From positions 1 through 64,000 of the forward strand of contig NZ_KB893245.1 in NCBI RefSeq assembly GCF_000374065.1: 64,000 bases of DNA. The letters are read 5' to 3'. This DNA comes from Spirosoma luteum DSM 19990 (GTDB taxonomy: Bacteria > Bacteroidota > Bacteroidia > Cytophagales > Spirosomataceae). Below, in pieces: positions 33,782 to 41,957 of this stretch. Position 1 is the first letter of the stretch; the number at the start of each line of letters is the position of its first letter. Under the pieces are notes generated by a model. It did no database searches. It worked only from the letters and a program-made list of their open reading frames with translations, and was not told where the DNA came from. Position numbers and translations under genes: made by a program.

Positions 33782-36199
33782 ATGCAGAAACTTGTACTGT
33801 TAGTACTTTCTTTCCTTTGTTCAATCAGTCTGGTCAGGGCGCAGGATGCACTAGCCAAAGTAACCCTCAGTGGCTACGTTCGGGAAGCGGGTAGTCTGGA
33901 AGCGTTGATTGGGGTAAACGTCTATCTGCCGGGTACAACAACCGGCACAACGACCAATACATACGGCTTCTATTCCCTAACGTTACCCGCTCAGGATAGT
34001 ATTAAACTGGCGTATTCATTCGTCGGTTACGAAACGACAGCCCAATCCGTTTCGCTCCGGACTAACCAAACCCGGAATGTACTGCTCACGCCCGGTCGAC
34101 TGCTGACAGAAGTTGATGTGAAGGCCGGAATCACTGTAGAGAAAGTCAGCGAGAGTGCCCGGATGAGTACCATTGATATTCCGGTTGCTCAGATTAAGAA
34201 GATACCCGCTTTTTTGGGGGAAAAAGACGTACTGAAAGTGCTGCAACTGATGCCGGGGGTGCAGAAAGGCTCTGAAGGGCAAACGGGAATTTATGTACGT
34301 GGTGGTGGACCCGACCAGAATCTGATTATTCTGGATGATGCCGTTGTGTACAATGCCAATCACCTGTTTGGTTTTTTCTCGGTCTTCAATGGTGATGCTA
34401 TCAAGAGTGTGGAGTTGATTAAGGGTGGTTTCCCGGCCCGGTATGGTGGTCGGCTTTCCTCCGTCATTGACCTGAACATGAAAGACGGAAACCGGGAAAA
34501 ACTCCATGGCGAAGGCGGCATCGGTCTGATTGCTTCCCGGCTTATGCTGGAGGGGCCACTAACCAAAAACAAAAAAGCATCTTTCCTGATTAGCGGTCGA
34601 CGGACCTATCTGGATGTACTGGCCGCTCCCCTGATACGGGCACAGTCGGGCGGAACAACCACTGCCGGATATTATTTCTACGACCTGAACGCCAAAGCGA
34701 ATTATGATTTTAGCCCCAAAGATAAATTATACCTCAGTGGCTATTTTGGCCGGGACCGGTTTTACGCGTCAGACAAAAGTCAGAATACGGAAACTGGCTT
34801 GAGTTGGGGCAACGCTACCGGAACGCTCCGCTGGAATCATCTATTCAATCAGAAACTATTTGCGAACCTGTCCCTGATTTTCAGCGACTATAAATTCCAG
34901 ATTTCAGCCGTTGAGAAGAGTACGCAGGGCATTGATACCTATTCGCTTCAGTACAACTCCGGCATTCGGGATTTCTCACTGAAATATGACGTGGATTATT
35001 ATCCATCGCCCCAGCATTCCGTTCGGGCAGGGGTTCAGAGCATCTACCACCGGTTTACGCCGAGTGCGGTGGTGTTGCAAAATGCGGGAATCAATCAGTC
35101 AATAAACAACGTCGATAACATCGATGTACTGGAGTCCGGTATATACGCCGAAGATACCTGGCGACCATCCAGCCGCCTGCGCGTCAATGCGGGGTTAAGG
35201 CTAAGTAACTTTCAGCATAAAGCGGTGAGTTATGTCCGGCCCGAACCCCGAATTTCTGCCGCCCTTACCCTAAAGCCCGACTTGTCCGTTAAAGCGTCGT
35301 ACGCCATGATGAATCAATACGTTCACTTGCTGTCGAATACCGGTATTGGTCTTCCTACGGATTTATGGGTGCCCACTACCGACCAGGTGAAGCCGCAGCA
35401 ATCCCAACAGGTAGCGATTGGTATTGCCAAAGACTTTACGACCGGGGGCGCACTCGCTAAGGGATTGACACTAACGGTAGAGGGCTATTATAAAACGATG
35501 AGTAATATCATCAACTACAAAGAGGGGGCCAGTTTTCTACTTATTAATGACCCAACGTCAGCCAATAGCGTGCGCTGGGAAGATAACGTAACGGCGGGCC
35601 GGGGCTGGAGCTATGGGGCGGAATTTTTCCTGCAAAAGAAAGTAGGGCGTTTTTCGGGCTGGGCGGGTTATACGTTATCCTGGACCCAATGGCAGTTTGC
35701 CGAGTTGAACGGTGGCCAACCCTACTACCCCCGCTACGACCGTCGGCACGACATGTCATTGGTGGGCATTTATGAACTGAACAAGCGCATTACGCTATCG
35801 GCTGTTTGGGTCTATGGCACGGGGAATGCCCTGACTATTCCATCCGGGCGTTATGATACATACCGGGCCAGCAATACGCTGGTGTACGGCGGAAGCCCCG
35901 GCATTGCGCAAACCTTTTTCCAAAATCCCCGCACGACGGATGATTATGGTACGCAAAAAAACAGTTTCCGGGCTGAAGCCTACCACCGCTTCGATTTTGG
36001 CATTCAGTTTCATAAGCAGAAAAAGCACCACGAACGAACTTGGGAGATTAGTTTTTATAACCTGTACAATCGTCGAAATCCATTTTTCTACCGACTTGAG
36101 TCCATAGCCGCTACAGCAACCGAGCCAACCCGTACCGCTCTGTTTCGCTATTCTGTATTTCCGATTGTACCAGCGTTCAGCTATAATTTTAAATTCTGA
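33782..36199 (+). CDS. TonB-dependent receptor with N-terminal carboxypeptidase-like domain
   Basis: 805 residues. Signal peptide (LVLLVLSFLCSISLVRAQ), a CarboxypepD_reg-like domain at about 25-110 (LSGYVREAGSLEALIGVNVYLPGT), plug domain (VLKVLQLMPGVQKGSEGQTGIYVRGGGPDQNLIILDDAVVYNANHLFGFF), then a 22-strand barrel ending YNFKF. It imports a ligand across the outer membrane using TonB energy. It overlaps by one base (TGATG) with the DUF4249 lipoprotein gene, so they are translationally coupled. Not SusC type: no QGxxxG/RGxxS-style plug. Confidence 0.93.
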   Translation: MQKLVLLVLSFLCSISLVRAQDALAKVTLSGYVREAGSLEALIGVNVYLPGTTTGTTTNTYGFYSLTLPAQDSIKLAYSFVGYETTAQSVSLRTNQTRNVLLTPGRLLTEVDVKAGITVEKVSESARMSTIDIPVAQIKKIPAFLGEKDVLKVLQLMPGVQKGSEGQTGIYVRGGGPDQNLIILDDAVVYNANHLFGFFSVFNGDAIKSVELIKGGFPARYGGRLSSVIDLNMKDGNREKLHGEGGIGLIASRLMLEGPLTKNKKASFLISGRRTYLDVLAAPLIRAQSGGTTTAGYYFYDLNAKANYDFSPKDKLYLSGYFGRDRFYASDKSQNTETGLSWGNATGTLRWNHLFNQKLFANLSLIFSDYKFQISAVEKSTQGIDTYSLQYNSGIRDFSLKYDVDYYPSPQHSVRAGVQSIYHRFTPSAVVLQNAGINQSINNVDNIDVLESGIYAEDTWRPSSRLRVNAGLRLSNFQHKAVSYVRPEPRISAALTLKPDLSVKASYAMMNQYVHLLSNTGIGLPTDLWVPTTDQVKPQQSQQVAIGIAKDFTTGGALAKGLTLTVEGYYKTMSNIINYKEGASFLLINDPTSANSVRWEDNVTAGRGWSYGAEFFLQKKVGRFSGWAGYTLSWTQWQFAELNGGQPYYPRYDRRHDMSLVGIYELNKRITLSAVWVYGTGNALTIPSGRYDTYRASNTLVYGGSPGIAQTFFQNPRTTDDYGTQKNSFRAEAYHRFDFGIQFHKQKKHHERTWEISFYNLYNRRNPFFYRLESIAATATEPTRTALFRYSVFPIVPAFSYNFKF

Positions 36200-37146
36200 T
36201 GCGTATACCCGTACGAATTGACCATACATTTTTTGCCCTGCTGGGAGTCATTTTCTTTTGGGGCTGCACTAATCTGCGGAACGAGATTTCTCCCGGCTTG
36301 CTGGGAATAGAGCCGCCAAAACTGGTTGTTACCTGTTTTCTCTCCCCACAGGATACTACACTGGCGGTGAAAGTGACCCGCTCGAGTACTGTAGTGGGGG
36401 ATAGTATCAGCCTGTTGCAAACAAGTAATAACGTAAGGAATGCAAGCGTCACGCTCGCCCAGGGCGACCGATCCGTTACGCTGCGGTATGATAATCGCCC
36501 TGTCGACAGTACCAGCGTACAGGCTTACTACAGCATTAGCGCCCGGTTGTTCCCTATCATTGTGGGGCAAACGTATATACTTACGGTAGTAACGCCCGAC
36601 GGCCAGCGCGCCAGTAGTACCTGTACAATTCCGGCTGCCGTTTCTCCAACGGCTATCACATTCGACTCACTTGATGATACCCAAAACCGCACGCAAGTGC
36701 GCCGGTACTTCGTGAAGAGTCAATGGCAGGACCCGGCAAATCAGGCCAACTACTATCAGGTTATCGGTATTTTTCGTTACACTACCCCTACGGTTACTAA
36801 AGAAGAAAAATACAACAGCCTTACGTTCGATGATGACAACCGGGGGCTATTTACGGATGCGGGGCTCGATGGCACTACGTTTGTTTCAGGGCGGGCGTTC
36901 GTGGCAACCTCATCCAGCAGTAGCCAGCAATCAAGTTTTTACAACCAATATAAAACCGCTGTTGTAACGGTTAATCTGATAAGCATTAACCAGGCTTATT
37001 ATCGATTCCAGGAAGCCATTATCCGGCAACGCCGGTCTCGTAATAATCCCTTCGCCGAACCAGTCCTGATACCCAGTAATATAGCCGGTGGGCTCGGGTG
37101 CTTTGCTGGCTACAACAATGCCATTCTGACGAAAAGCCTGAAATGA
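36199..37146 (+). CDS. DUF4249 lipoprotein, partner of the TonB receptor
   Basis: 315 residues. Lipobox-like FFWGCTN near residue 20-26, then the DUF4249 features: PPKLVVTCFLSPQDTTLAVKVTRS, NASVTLAQGDRSVTL and YILTVVTPDGQRASSTCTIPA. DUF4249 genes typically follow TonB receptors of this class and are thought to act as surface-exposed accessory lipoproteins, analogous in position to SusD. It overlaps the receptor stop codon by one base. The TGA stop lies inside a 27-bp terminator stem. Confidence 0.85.
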   Translation: MRIPVRIDHTFFALLGVIFFWGCTNLRNEISPGLLGIEPPKLVVTCFLSPQDTTLAVKVTRSSTVVGDSISLLQTSNNVRNASVTLAQGDRSVTLRYDNRPVDSTSVQAYYSISARLFPIIVGQTYILTVVTPDGQRASSTCTIPAAVSPTAITFDSLDDTQNRTQVRRYFVKSQWQDPANQANYYQVIGIFRYTTPTVTKEEKYNSLTFDDDNRGLFTDAGLDGTTFVSGRAFVATSSSSSQQSSFYNQYKTAVVTVNLISINQAYYRFQEAIIRQRRSRNNPFAEPVLIPSNIAGGLGCFAGYNNAILTKSLK

Positions 37147-37197
37147 AAACGGGTGAATAAGTGGCATATAATGCCACTTATTCACCCGTTTTCATTT
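37141..37197. terminator. 27-bp perfect-stem bidirectional terminator with ATA loop
   Basis: 37141-37167 and 37171-37197 are exact reverse complements over 27 bases, around a three-base ATA loop. The stem includes the stop codon of the DUF4249 gene (37144-37146). It separates two convergent genes; the next gene ends at 37219. Confidence 0.9.
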
Positions 37198-37218
37198 CTT
37201 CTGCCGCGACTATCGAAA

Positions 37219-38322
37219 CTACACGTTTTGTGGCGCGCTATGGATAATTTCAGTCTGCTTCCGTATCGACTCCATATGAATGATTTTGTAGATTTCTTCT
37301 ACTAACTCAGGATATAGCCCCAGTTTCTGACCCATTTTGGTGCGGGTTTCCAGAATCTCTTTCCAGCGGTCGGGTTGAAACAGCGTTACGTTATTATCAC
37401 GCTTGTATTCGGCCAGACGTTCTACTAGGGCCATTCGTGCGCCCAGCATTTCAACAAGTTGCCGGTCAACATTGTCAATGTTACGGCGGGACTGCTCCAT
37501 AAACGTCTGAAACTCCCGGTTCGATGATTCAACCTGACGAATTTCCAGGTGGTCGAGCATCTCACCAAAGGCGGTAGGTGTTAGCTGCTGAGCTGCGTCG
37601 CTCCAGGCATTATCCGGGTCGATGTGCGATTCAACAATCAGCCCGTCATAGTTTAGATCCATCGCCATCTGCGACAGCTCGTTTAGGTAAGCACGCTTGC
37701 CCGCCATGTGACTTGGGTCGCCAATGATAGGTAATTGAGGGAAGATAGACTTCAACTCAATGGCCATCTGCCACATAGGCACGTTACGGTATTTGCTGGC
37801 TTCACCCGTAGCAAACCCACGGTGAATAGCCCCCAATTTGTTAATACCAGCACCTGCTATACGCTCAAAGGCACCCACCCACAGGGCCAGATCGGGGTTG
37901 ACCGGGTTTTTGATCAGTACCGGTACATCTACACCACGCAGGGCATCGGCAATTTCCTGAACATTAAAGGGATTAACGGTTGTGCGGGCACCTATCCACA
38001 AAATATCCACACCATATTTCAAGGCCAGTTCGATATGCTCCGGCGTCGCTACTTCAACCGCAAAAGGCAAACCGGTTTCGGCCTTCGCGCGCTGAATCCA
38101 GGGCAAGGCTGCTTCGCCCATACCCTCAAAGCTACCGGGCCGTGTACGGGGTTTCCACACACCCGCCCGTATCACGTGCACGGCTCCCAGGTCTTTTAAC
38201 TGCCGGGCAGTTTCTACTAACTGATCTTCCGTTTCGGCACTACAGGGGCCGGCAATGATCAGTGGTTTCCCGTTGGTGTCAATCCACGACCCAAGCGGCT
38301 CTACAGCTAATTCAACTTTCAT
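37219..38322 (-). CDS. aroF: Bifunctional 3-deoxy-7-phosphoheptulonate synthase / chorismate mutase (type II)
   Basis: 367 residues. The first ~260 residues are a class I-beta DAHP synthase: AGPCSAETEDQLVETARQL near 23-41, GVWKPRTRPGSFEG, IGDPSHMAGKR and DGLIVESH. The last ~90 residues are an AroQ-type chorismate mutase (NIDNVDRQLVEMLGARMALVERLAEYKRDNNVTLFQPDRW). It links the first step of the shikimate pathway with the first step to Phe/Tyr; the mutase domain is usually the allosteric sensor. Divergent from proline dehydrogenase. Confidence 0.93.
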   Translation of the reverse strand: MKVELAVEPLGSWIDTNGKPLIIAGPCSAETEDQLVETARQLKDLGAVHVIRAGVWKPRTRPGSFEGMGEAALPWIQRAKAETGLPFAVEVATPEHIELALKYGVDILWIGARTTVNPFNVQEIADALRGVDVPVLIKNPVNPDLALWVGAFERIAGAGINKLGAIHRGFATGEASKYRNVPMWQMAIELKSIFPQLPIIGDPSHMAGKRAYLNELSQMAMDLNYDGLIVESHIDPDNAWSDAAQQLTPTAFGEMLDHLEIRQVESSNREFQTFMEQSRRNIDNVDRQLVEMLGARMALVERLAEYKRDNNVTLFQPDRWKEILETRTKMGQKLGLYPELVEEIYKIIHMESIRKQTEIIHSAPQNV

Positions 38323-38388
38323 ATATTAGATACTTATTCTACGAGTAATCCTACTACTCTATGGGGAACTTTCAAGTTAAAATAATGG

Positions 38389-38396
38389 TATCTTTG
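38389..38396 (+). promoter_or_regulatory. Candidate -7 element upstream of proline dehydrogenase
   Basis: TATCTTTG matches TAnnTTTG, about 180 bases before the gene. The -33 region holds only TTTC at a short distance, so the promoter is uncertain. Confidence 0.4.
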
Positions 38397-38399
38397 CAG

Positions 38400-38431
38400 A
38401 GGGAATTGGCTGTTTTTCAAGCCGGTTCCCT
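38400..38431 (+). promoter_or_regulatory. Hairpin at the predicted 5' end of the putA leader
   Basis: AGGGAATTGGCT (38400-38411) pairs with AGCCGGTTCCCT (38420-38431) over 12 bases with two G-T pairs; loop GTTTTTCA; then ATTTTAT. It begins right after the TATCTTTG box. It could stabilise or attenuate the leader RNA, or just terminate minor readthrough. Confidence 0.45.
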
Positions 38432-38491
38432 ATTTTATCTAAAACAGTTTTTAGTTTACTAAAAAGAGCTGTGGCGGTAAATTAATCGTCA

Positions 38492-38519
38492 GACCGAATT
38501 TTCGTTATATATTTCGGTC
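38492..38519. promoter_or_regulatory. Operator-like inverted repeat upstream of proline dehydrogenase
   Basis: GACCGAA (38492-38498) and TTCGGTC (38513-38519) are exact inverted repeats separated by 14 bases, 59 bases before the chosen start codon at 38578. The half-site spacing of about 21 bases suggests a dimeric regulator; none is known. Confidence 0.4.
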
Positions 38520-38577
38520 GTCTTTGCCGACACAAATTTACGCTATGCACATAGCACCGCCCAAACGGAGCACTGAT

Positions 38578-39810
38578 ATGTCGAACCGAAGTAATCTAAT
38601 GCCGGAGGCAGTCCAAGGCTTTACTAACGTAAAACCCGTTTCATTTGAGGACACTTCCATTGCTTTTTCAAGTCAGTCGGACTTTAAACTCCGAAAAACC
38701 TACTGGTTATTTGCGTTGATGAATAAGGGATGGGTTGTAAAATTAGGTACTTTTTTCATAAAGATTGCCTTACGACTTCATCTTCCCATTAAATTGCTCA
38801 TTAAGAATACGATTTTTGACCAATTCTGCGGGGGCGAAAGTATCCGTGATTGTGAAAAAACGATTCGGAGCCTGCACGATGTTCACGTCGGTACAATTCT
38901 GGACTACTCGGTAGAAGGAGAAGATACCGAAAAAAGCTTTGATGAAACGACGCTCGAAATTCTCCGCACAATAGAGCGTGCCAGTGAATCCAAAGATATT
39001 CCGTTCTCCGTTTTTAAAGTGACGGGTATTGCTTCTACGGAATTGCTGGAAGCCATACAGATTGGCGATTCATTGAATAAAGAGCAGAAGGCTGAATTTG
39101 ATCGGGTTATGCATCGGGTTGACACGCTGTGTCGACGCGCCTATGAGCGGAACGTTCGTATTTTTATTGATGCCGAAGAAAGCTGGATTCAGGATACTAT
39201 TGATACACTGGCGTATGAAATGATGGATCGCTACAACCATGAGCGACCTGTTGTGTATAATACCTACCAAATGTACCGTTGGGAAAGCTTTGCTCACCTC
39301 CAGCGCGACACAGCTGAAGCCCAGGCCAAAGGCTACTACTTAGGTGTAAAACTTGTTCGGGGTGCCTACCTGGAAAAGGAACGGCTGCGCGCGCACGAGG
39401 AAGAGTATCAGGACCCTATTCAGGCAACGAAAGAAGATACTGACCGCGACTTCAATATGGCCATTGAGTTCTGTTTGCAACATCGGGACATTATATCCAT
39501 TTGCCTGGGTACGCACAATGAAGAAAGTTGTGAGTATTGTATGGAACATATGAAGGAGCTGGGTATTGAGCCAGGTGACTCGCATATTTACTTTGCTCAG
39601 CTATTGGGTATGAGTGACAATATATCCTACAATTTGGCTAATGCAGGCTACAATGTAGCCAAATACGTGCCCTATGGGCCGGTTGACACCGTGATGCCTT
39701 ACTTATTTCGGCGAGCTGATGAGAATAAGTCCATTGCCGGACAGAGCAGCCGTGAGTTTAATTTGGTTAGTGATGAATTGAAGCGCCGGAAGAATTGTCG
39801 GTCAAAATGA
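38578..39810 (+). CDS. putA: Proline dehydrogenase
   Basis: 410 residues from the ATG at 38578 (MSNRSNLMPEA), preferred because GGAG precedes it by 7 bases; an ATG at 38545 and a TTG further up are alternatives. TIM-barrel PRODH domain: LDYSVEGEDTEKS, FSVFKVTGIAS, VRIFIDAEESWIQ, YKLVRGAY-type motif as VKLVRGAYLEKER, GTHNEES, and C-terminal YVPYGPVDTVMPYLFRRADENKS with the conserved RR. It oxidises proline to pyrroline-5-carboxylate with FAD, feeding electrons to the quinone pool. Monofunctional: no P5C dehydrogenase domain. Confidence 0.92.
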   Translation: MSNRSNLMPEAVQGFTNVKPVSFEDTSIAFSSQSDFKLRKTYWLFALMNKGWVVKLGTFFIKIALRLHLPIKLLIKNTIFDQFCGGESIRDCEKTIRSLHDVHVGTILDYSVEGEDTEKSFDETTLEILRTIERASESKDIPFSVFKVTGIASTELLEAIQIGDSLNKEQKAEFDRVMHRVDTLCRRAYERNVRIFIDAEESWIQDTIDTLAYEMMDRYNHERPVVYNTYQMYRWESFAHLQRDTAEAQAKGYYLGVKLVRGAYLEKERLRAHEEEYQDPIQATKEDTDRDFNMAIEFCLQHRDIISICLGTHNEESCEYCMEHMKELGIEPGDSHIYFAQLLGMSDNISYNLANAGYNVAKYVPYGPVDTVMPYLFRRADENKSIAGQSSREFNLVSDELKRRKNCRSK

Positions 39811-39946
39811 GCGTTTATAAATAAAATCAGGTCGCGGTCGGTAAACAAACTCAACGTATAACTGGCAAATCCCCTTCACTGGCACAGCCGACCGGACAAC
39901 CACCGGAACACCGGAACGGACCCTATAGTGTGCCGATTTTTTTACC

Positions 39947-40729
39947 ATGATTCAGAAAAGTCCCTTTAAATTTTTCCTGCTAACCCTGGTCTTAATCGCA
40001 CTTGACCAAAGTGTAAAACTGGCCGTTCATTTTTATATGGCTCCTGGCTTTGCAGGTCAGGTCAAAATCGTTGGTGACTGGCTCAAACTGCACTACGTAT
40101 TAAATCCGGGTATGGCTTTTGGTATGCAACTGGGTCATGAATATGGGAAGTTGCTGCTGAGTGTGTTCCGGCTGTTTGCCATGGTTGGTATCGGTTACTA
40201 TTTGGTAATGTTGGCCCACCGGGGCGCCCCTAATGGGCTGTTGTGGGCAATGGCGATGATTCTGGCTGGTGCTGTTGGCAATGTAATCGACAGCACGTTT
40301 TACGGAGTTTTTCTGAATAATGCCCCCTATGGGTCGCCAACCCCCTGGTTTCATGGGCAGGTAATCGATATGGTTTTTGTGGACGTTTGGGAAGGGTTTA
40401 TTCCAGACTGGGTACCACTTTGGGGAGGTCAATATTATTCGACACCGATTTTCAACATTGCCGACTCCTGCATTTTTATTGGCGTTTGCCTTATTCTGTT
40501 TTTTCAGCGTCGTTTTTTTGGTGATCAGTCCGTTGAAGACAGCATGTTGCCCGTTTCTGGCTCAGACCCGGTAGAGGCATCTGTATTACCCGCTGCCGAT
40601 TTTATTAGGGAAGAATCTCAGGATACAAATCAGTCTGATAATCAAACAGAAGCCCGGATACGTACAGATGAGGGACAAATCATTGTATCAGAGTCGGGCT
40701 TAACCGACGAAAAGAAGGCTACAGAATAA
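39947..40729 (+). CDS. lspA: Lipoprotein signal peptidase with C-terminal extension
   Basis: 260 residues; usual members are ~160-210. Four helices with catalytic Asp115 in GNVIDS and Asp173 in FNIADSCIF; ALDQSVKLAVHF in the first helix and NPGMAFGM after it are family motifs. An insert (VFLNNAPYGSPTPWFHGQVIDMVF) is typical of Bacteroidota LspA. About 65 acidic, Ser/Gln-rich residues follow the last helix. It removes signal peptides from diacylglyceryl-modified prolipoproteins, needed by the many lipoproteins of this window. Confidence 0.95.
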   Translation: MIQKSPFKFFLLTLVLIALDQSVKLAVHFYMAPGFAGQVKIVGDWLKLHYVLNPGMAFGMQLGHEYGKLLLSVFRLFAMVGIGYYLVMLAHRGAPNGLLWAMAMILAGAVGNVIDSTFYGVFLNNAPYGSPTPWFHGQVIDMVFVDVWEGFIPDWVPLWGGQYYSTPIFNIADSCIFIGVCLILFFQRRFFGDQSVEDSMLPVSGSDPVEASVLPAADFIREESQDTNQSDNQTEARIRTDEGQIIVSESGLTDEKKATE

Positions 40730-40741
40730 AGGCTGTTGAAC

Positions 40742-40790
40742 TACAAATGAAGAGGGCCAATCTGTATCAGATTGGCCCTCTTCATTTGTA
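40742..40790. terminator. 23-bp perfect-stem bidirectional terminator with TAT loop
   Basis: 40742-40764 and 40768-40790 are exact reverse complements around a TAT loop, in the 75-base gap between convergent lspA and the OmpA-family gene. Confidence 0.9.
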
Positions 40791-40804
40791 CAATTTTGTT
40801 ACTA

Positions 40805-41689
40805 TTACTTGCTTCCGCCAGCCTGACCACTTGACAATAAGTTGAAAAACTGATCCATCTTCGGCGTAATGATAATCTCGGTCCGGCGGTTTTGTTGACG
40901 ACCAGTAGACGTTGTATTATCATCTTTCGGTGCAAACTCCGACCGTCCACCAGCCGTTAGGCGACCAGGAGCAACGCCAAATTTGTTCTGCATTGTCCGC
41001 ACAACCGACGTAGCACGCAGTGCACTCAAGTCCCAGTTATCTTTGATTGACGCAGTAGAGATGGGAACGGCATCTGTATGCCCTTCCACTAGAATATCTA
41101 GGTCTTTATGGTCATTTACTACCTTAGCCACTTTACTCAACACGTTCTCAGCGGCAGGGAGTACTTCATAGCTTCCCGATCTGAACAGCAGTTTATCTGA
41201 CAGAGAAACGTAAACGACACCCTTCTTCACCTCAACCTGCACATCCTGGTCATTGATATCATCCAATGACCGTTTCAGGCTCATTACCAATGCCAGATTA
41301 ATCGAGTCCTTACGCTGGATAGAAGCATTCAGGTTGTTCGTGTACTTAGTCTGCTCGTTCAATGTTTCCAGTGACTTCTTGATGCTCTCAGCACCTGACT
41401 TACTCACAATCGACAAATCCGACATCCTGTCGAGGAGATTCGTATTGGTTTTTTTGAGGTAATCAATCTGTGCCTGCAAATCAGAAGCCTGCTTAGACTT
41501 GCTTTGCAGGTCGGTATCTTTTGCCGTTAGCTGCGTACGAAGATCAGCCGTGCGCTGGTCGCAATCATTAAGTGAGGCAACGGCTTTATCACGGGCTTCC
41601 TGTAGGGTTTTAATTTCGGCCAGGCGCTTTTTACTATTGCAGGAAGCCAGCATAGTAACAGCGGCAATAACAATCAAAAATCGTTTCAT
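40805..41689 (-). CDS. OmpA-family peptidoglycan-binding lipoprotein
   Basis: 294 residues. Lipoprotein signal MKRFLIVIAAVTMLASC with the Cys at about 17; residues 20-150 are a long predicted coiled coil (LAEIKTLQEARDKAVASLND..., LQSKSKQASDLQAQIDYLKK); then an OmpA_C domain with VEGHTDAVPIS, NWDLSALRATSVVRTM, AGGRSEFAP and NRRTEIIITP. Anchors the outer membrane or a MotB-like complex to peptidoglycan. Not MotB proper: no transmembrane helix besides the signal. A TAATTTTG -7-like box lies on the minus strand upstream (41772-41779). Confidence 0.9.
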   Translation of the reverse strand: MKRFLIVIAAVTMLASCNSKKRLAEIKTLQEARDKAVASLNDCDQRTADLRTQLTAKDTDLQSKSKQASDLQAQIDYLKKTNTNLLDRMSDLSIVSKSGAESIKKSLETLNEQTKYTNNLNASIQRKDSINLALVMSLKRSLDDINDQDVQVEVKKGVVYVSLSDKLLFRSGSYEVLPAAENVLSKVAKVVNDHKDLDILVEGHTDAVPISTASIKDNWDLSALRATSVVRTMQNKFGVAPGRLTAGGRSEFAPKDDNTTSTGRQQNRRTEIIITPKMDQFFNLLSSGQAGGSK

Positions 41690-41771
41690 ACTGATTTGGG
41701 GAAAAATAACGTGTACTGAAAAAGTTAGGTTAACAAACGATATAGGCTACAAAACGTATTAAATCGCACTG

Positions 41772-41779
41772 CAAAATTA
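41772..41779 (-). promoter_or_regulatory. Candidate -7 element of the OmpA-family gene
   Basis: Minus-strand TAATTTTG, 83 bases before the ATG. A TTTG lies only 11 bases further upstream, too close for a normal -33 element. Confidence 0.35.
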
Positions 41780-41827
41780 AGAGATTCTGGCAAACCGTTT
41801 TGCTAACGCCTTTCATATATAACGACT

Positions 41828-41873
41828 ATAATAGTATTATTTCTTTATTTTTCTGAAAAAACTTCGAGTTTTT
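41828..41873. repeat. Two short inverted repeats upstream of the lactonase gene
   Basis: ATAATA-G-TATTAT at 41828-41840 and AAAAACT-TCG-AGTTTTT at 41857-41873, in the AT-rich 268-base gap before the lactonase gene. The second resembles a weak terminator; the first could be a regulator site. Confidence 0.35.
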
Positions 41874-41957
41874 GCCAATATAAGGGATATAAAATGAGAC
41901 CTTCACGCGTTAGTTTATAGCTGTTTTAACCTTACCAAGCTAACTCATCCGCGTTTT

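Noticed and set aside
39900-39925. ACCGGAAC tandem duplication before lspA
   Set aside because: Two copies of a short motif in a G+C-rich gap; no array or conserved spacing.
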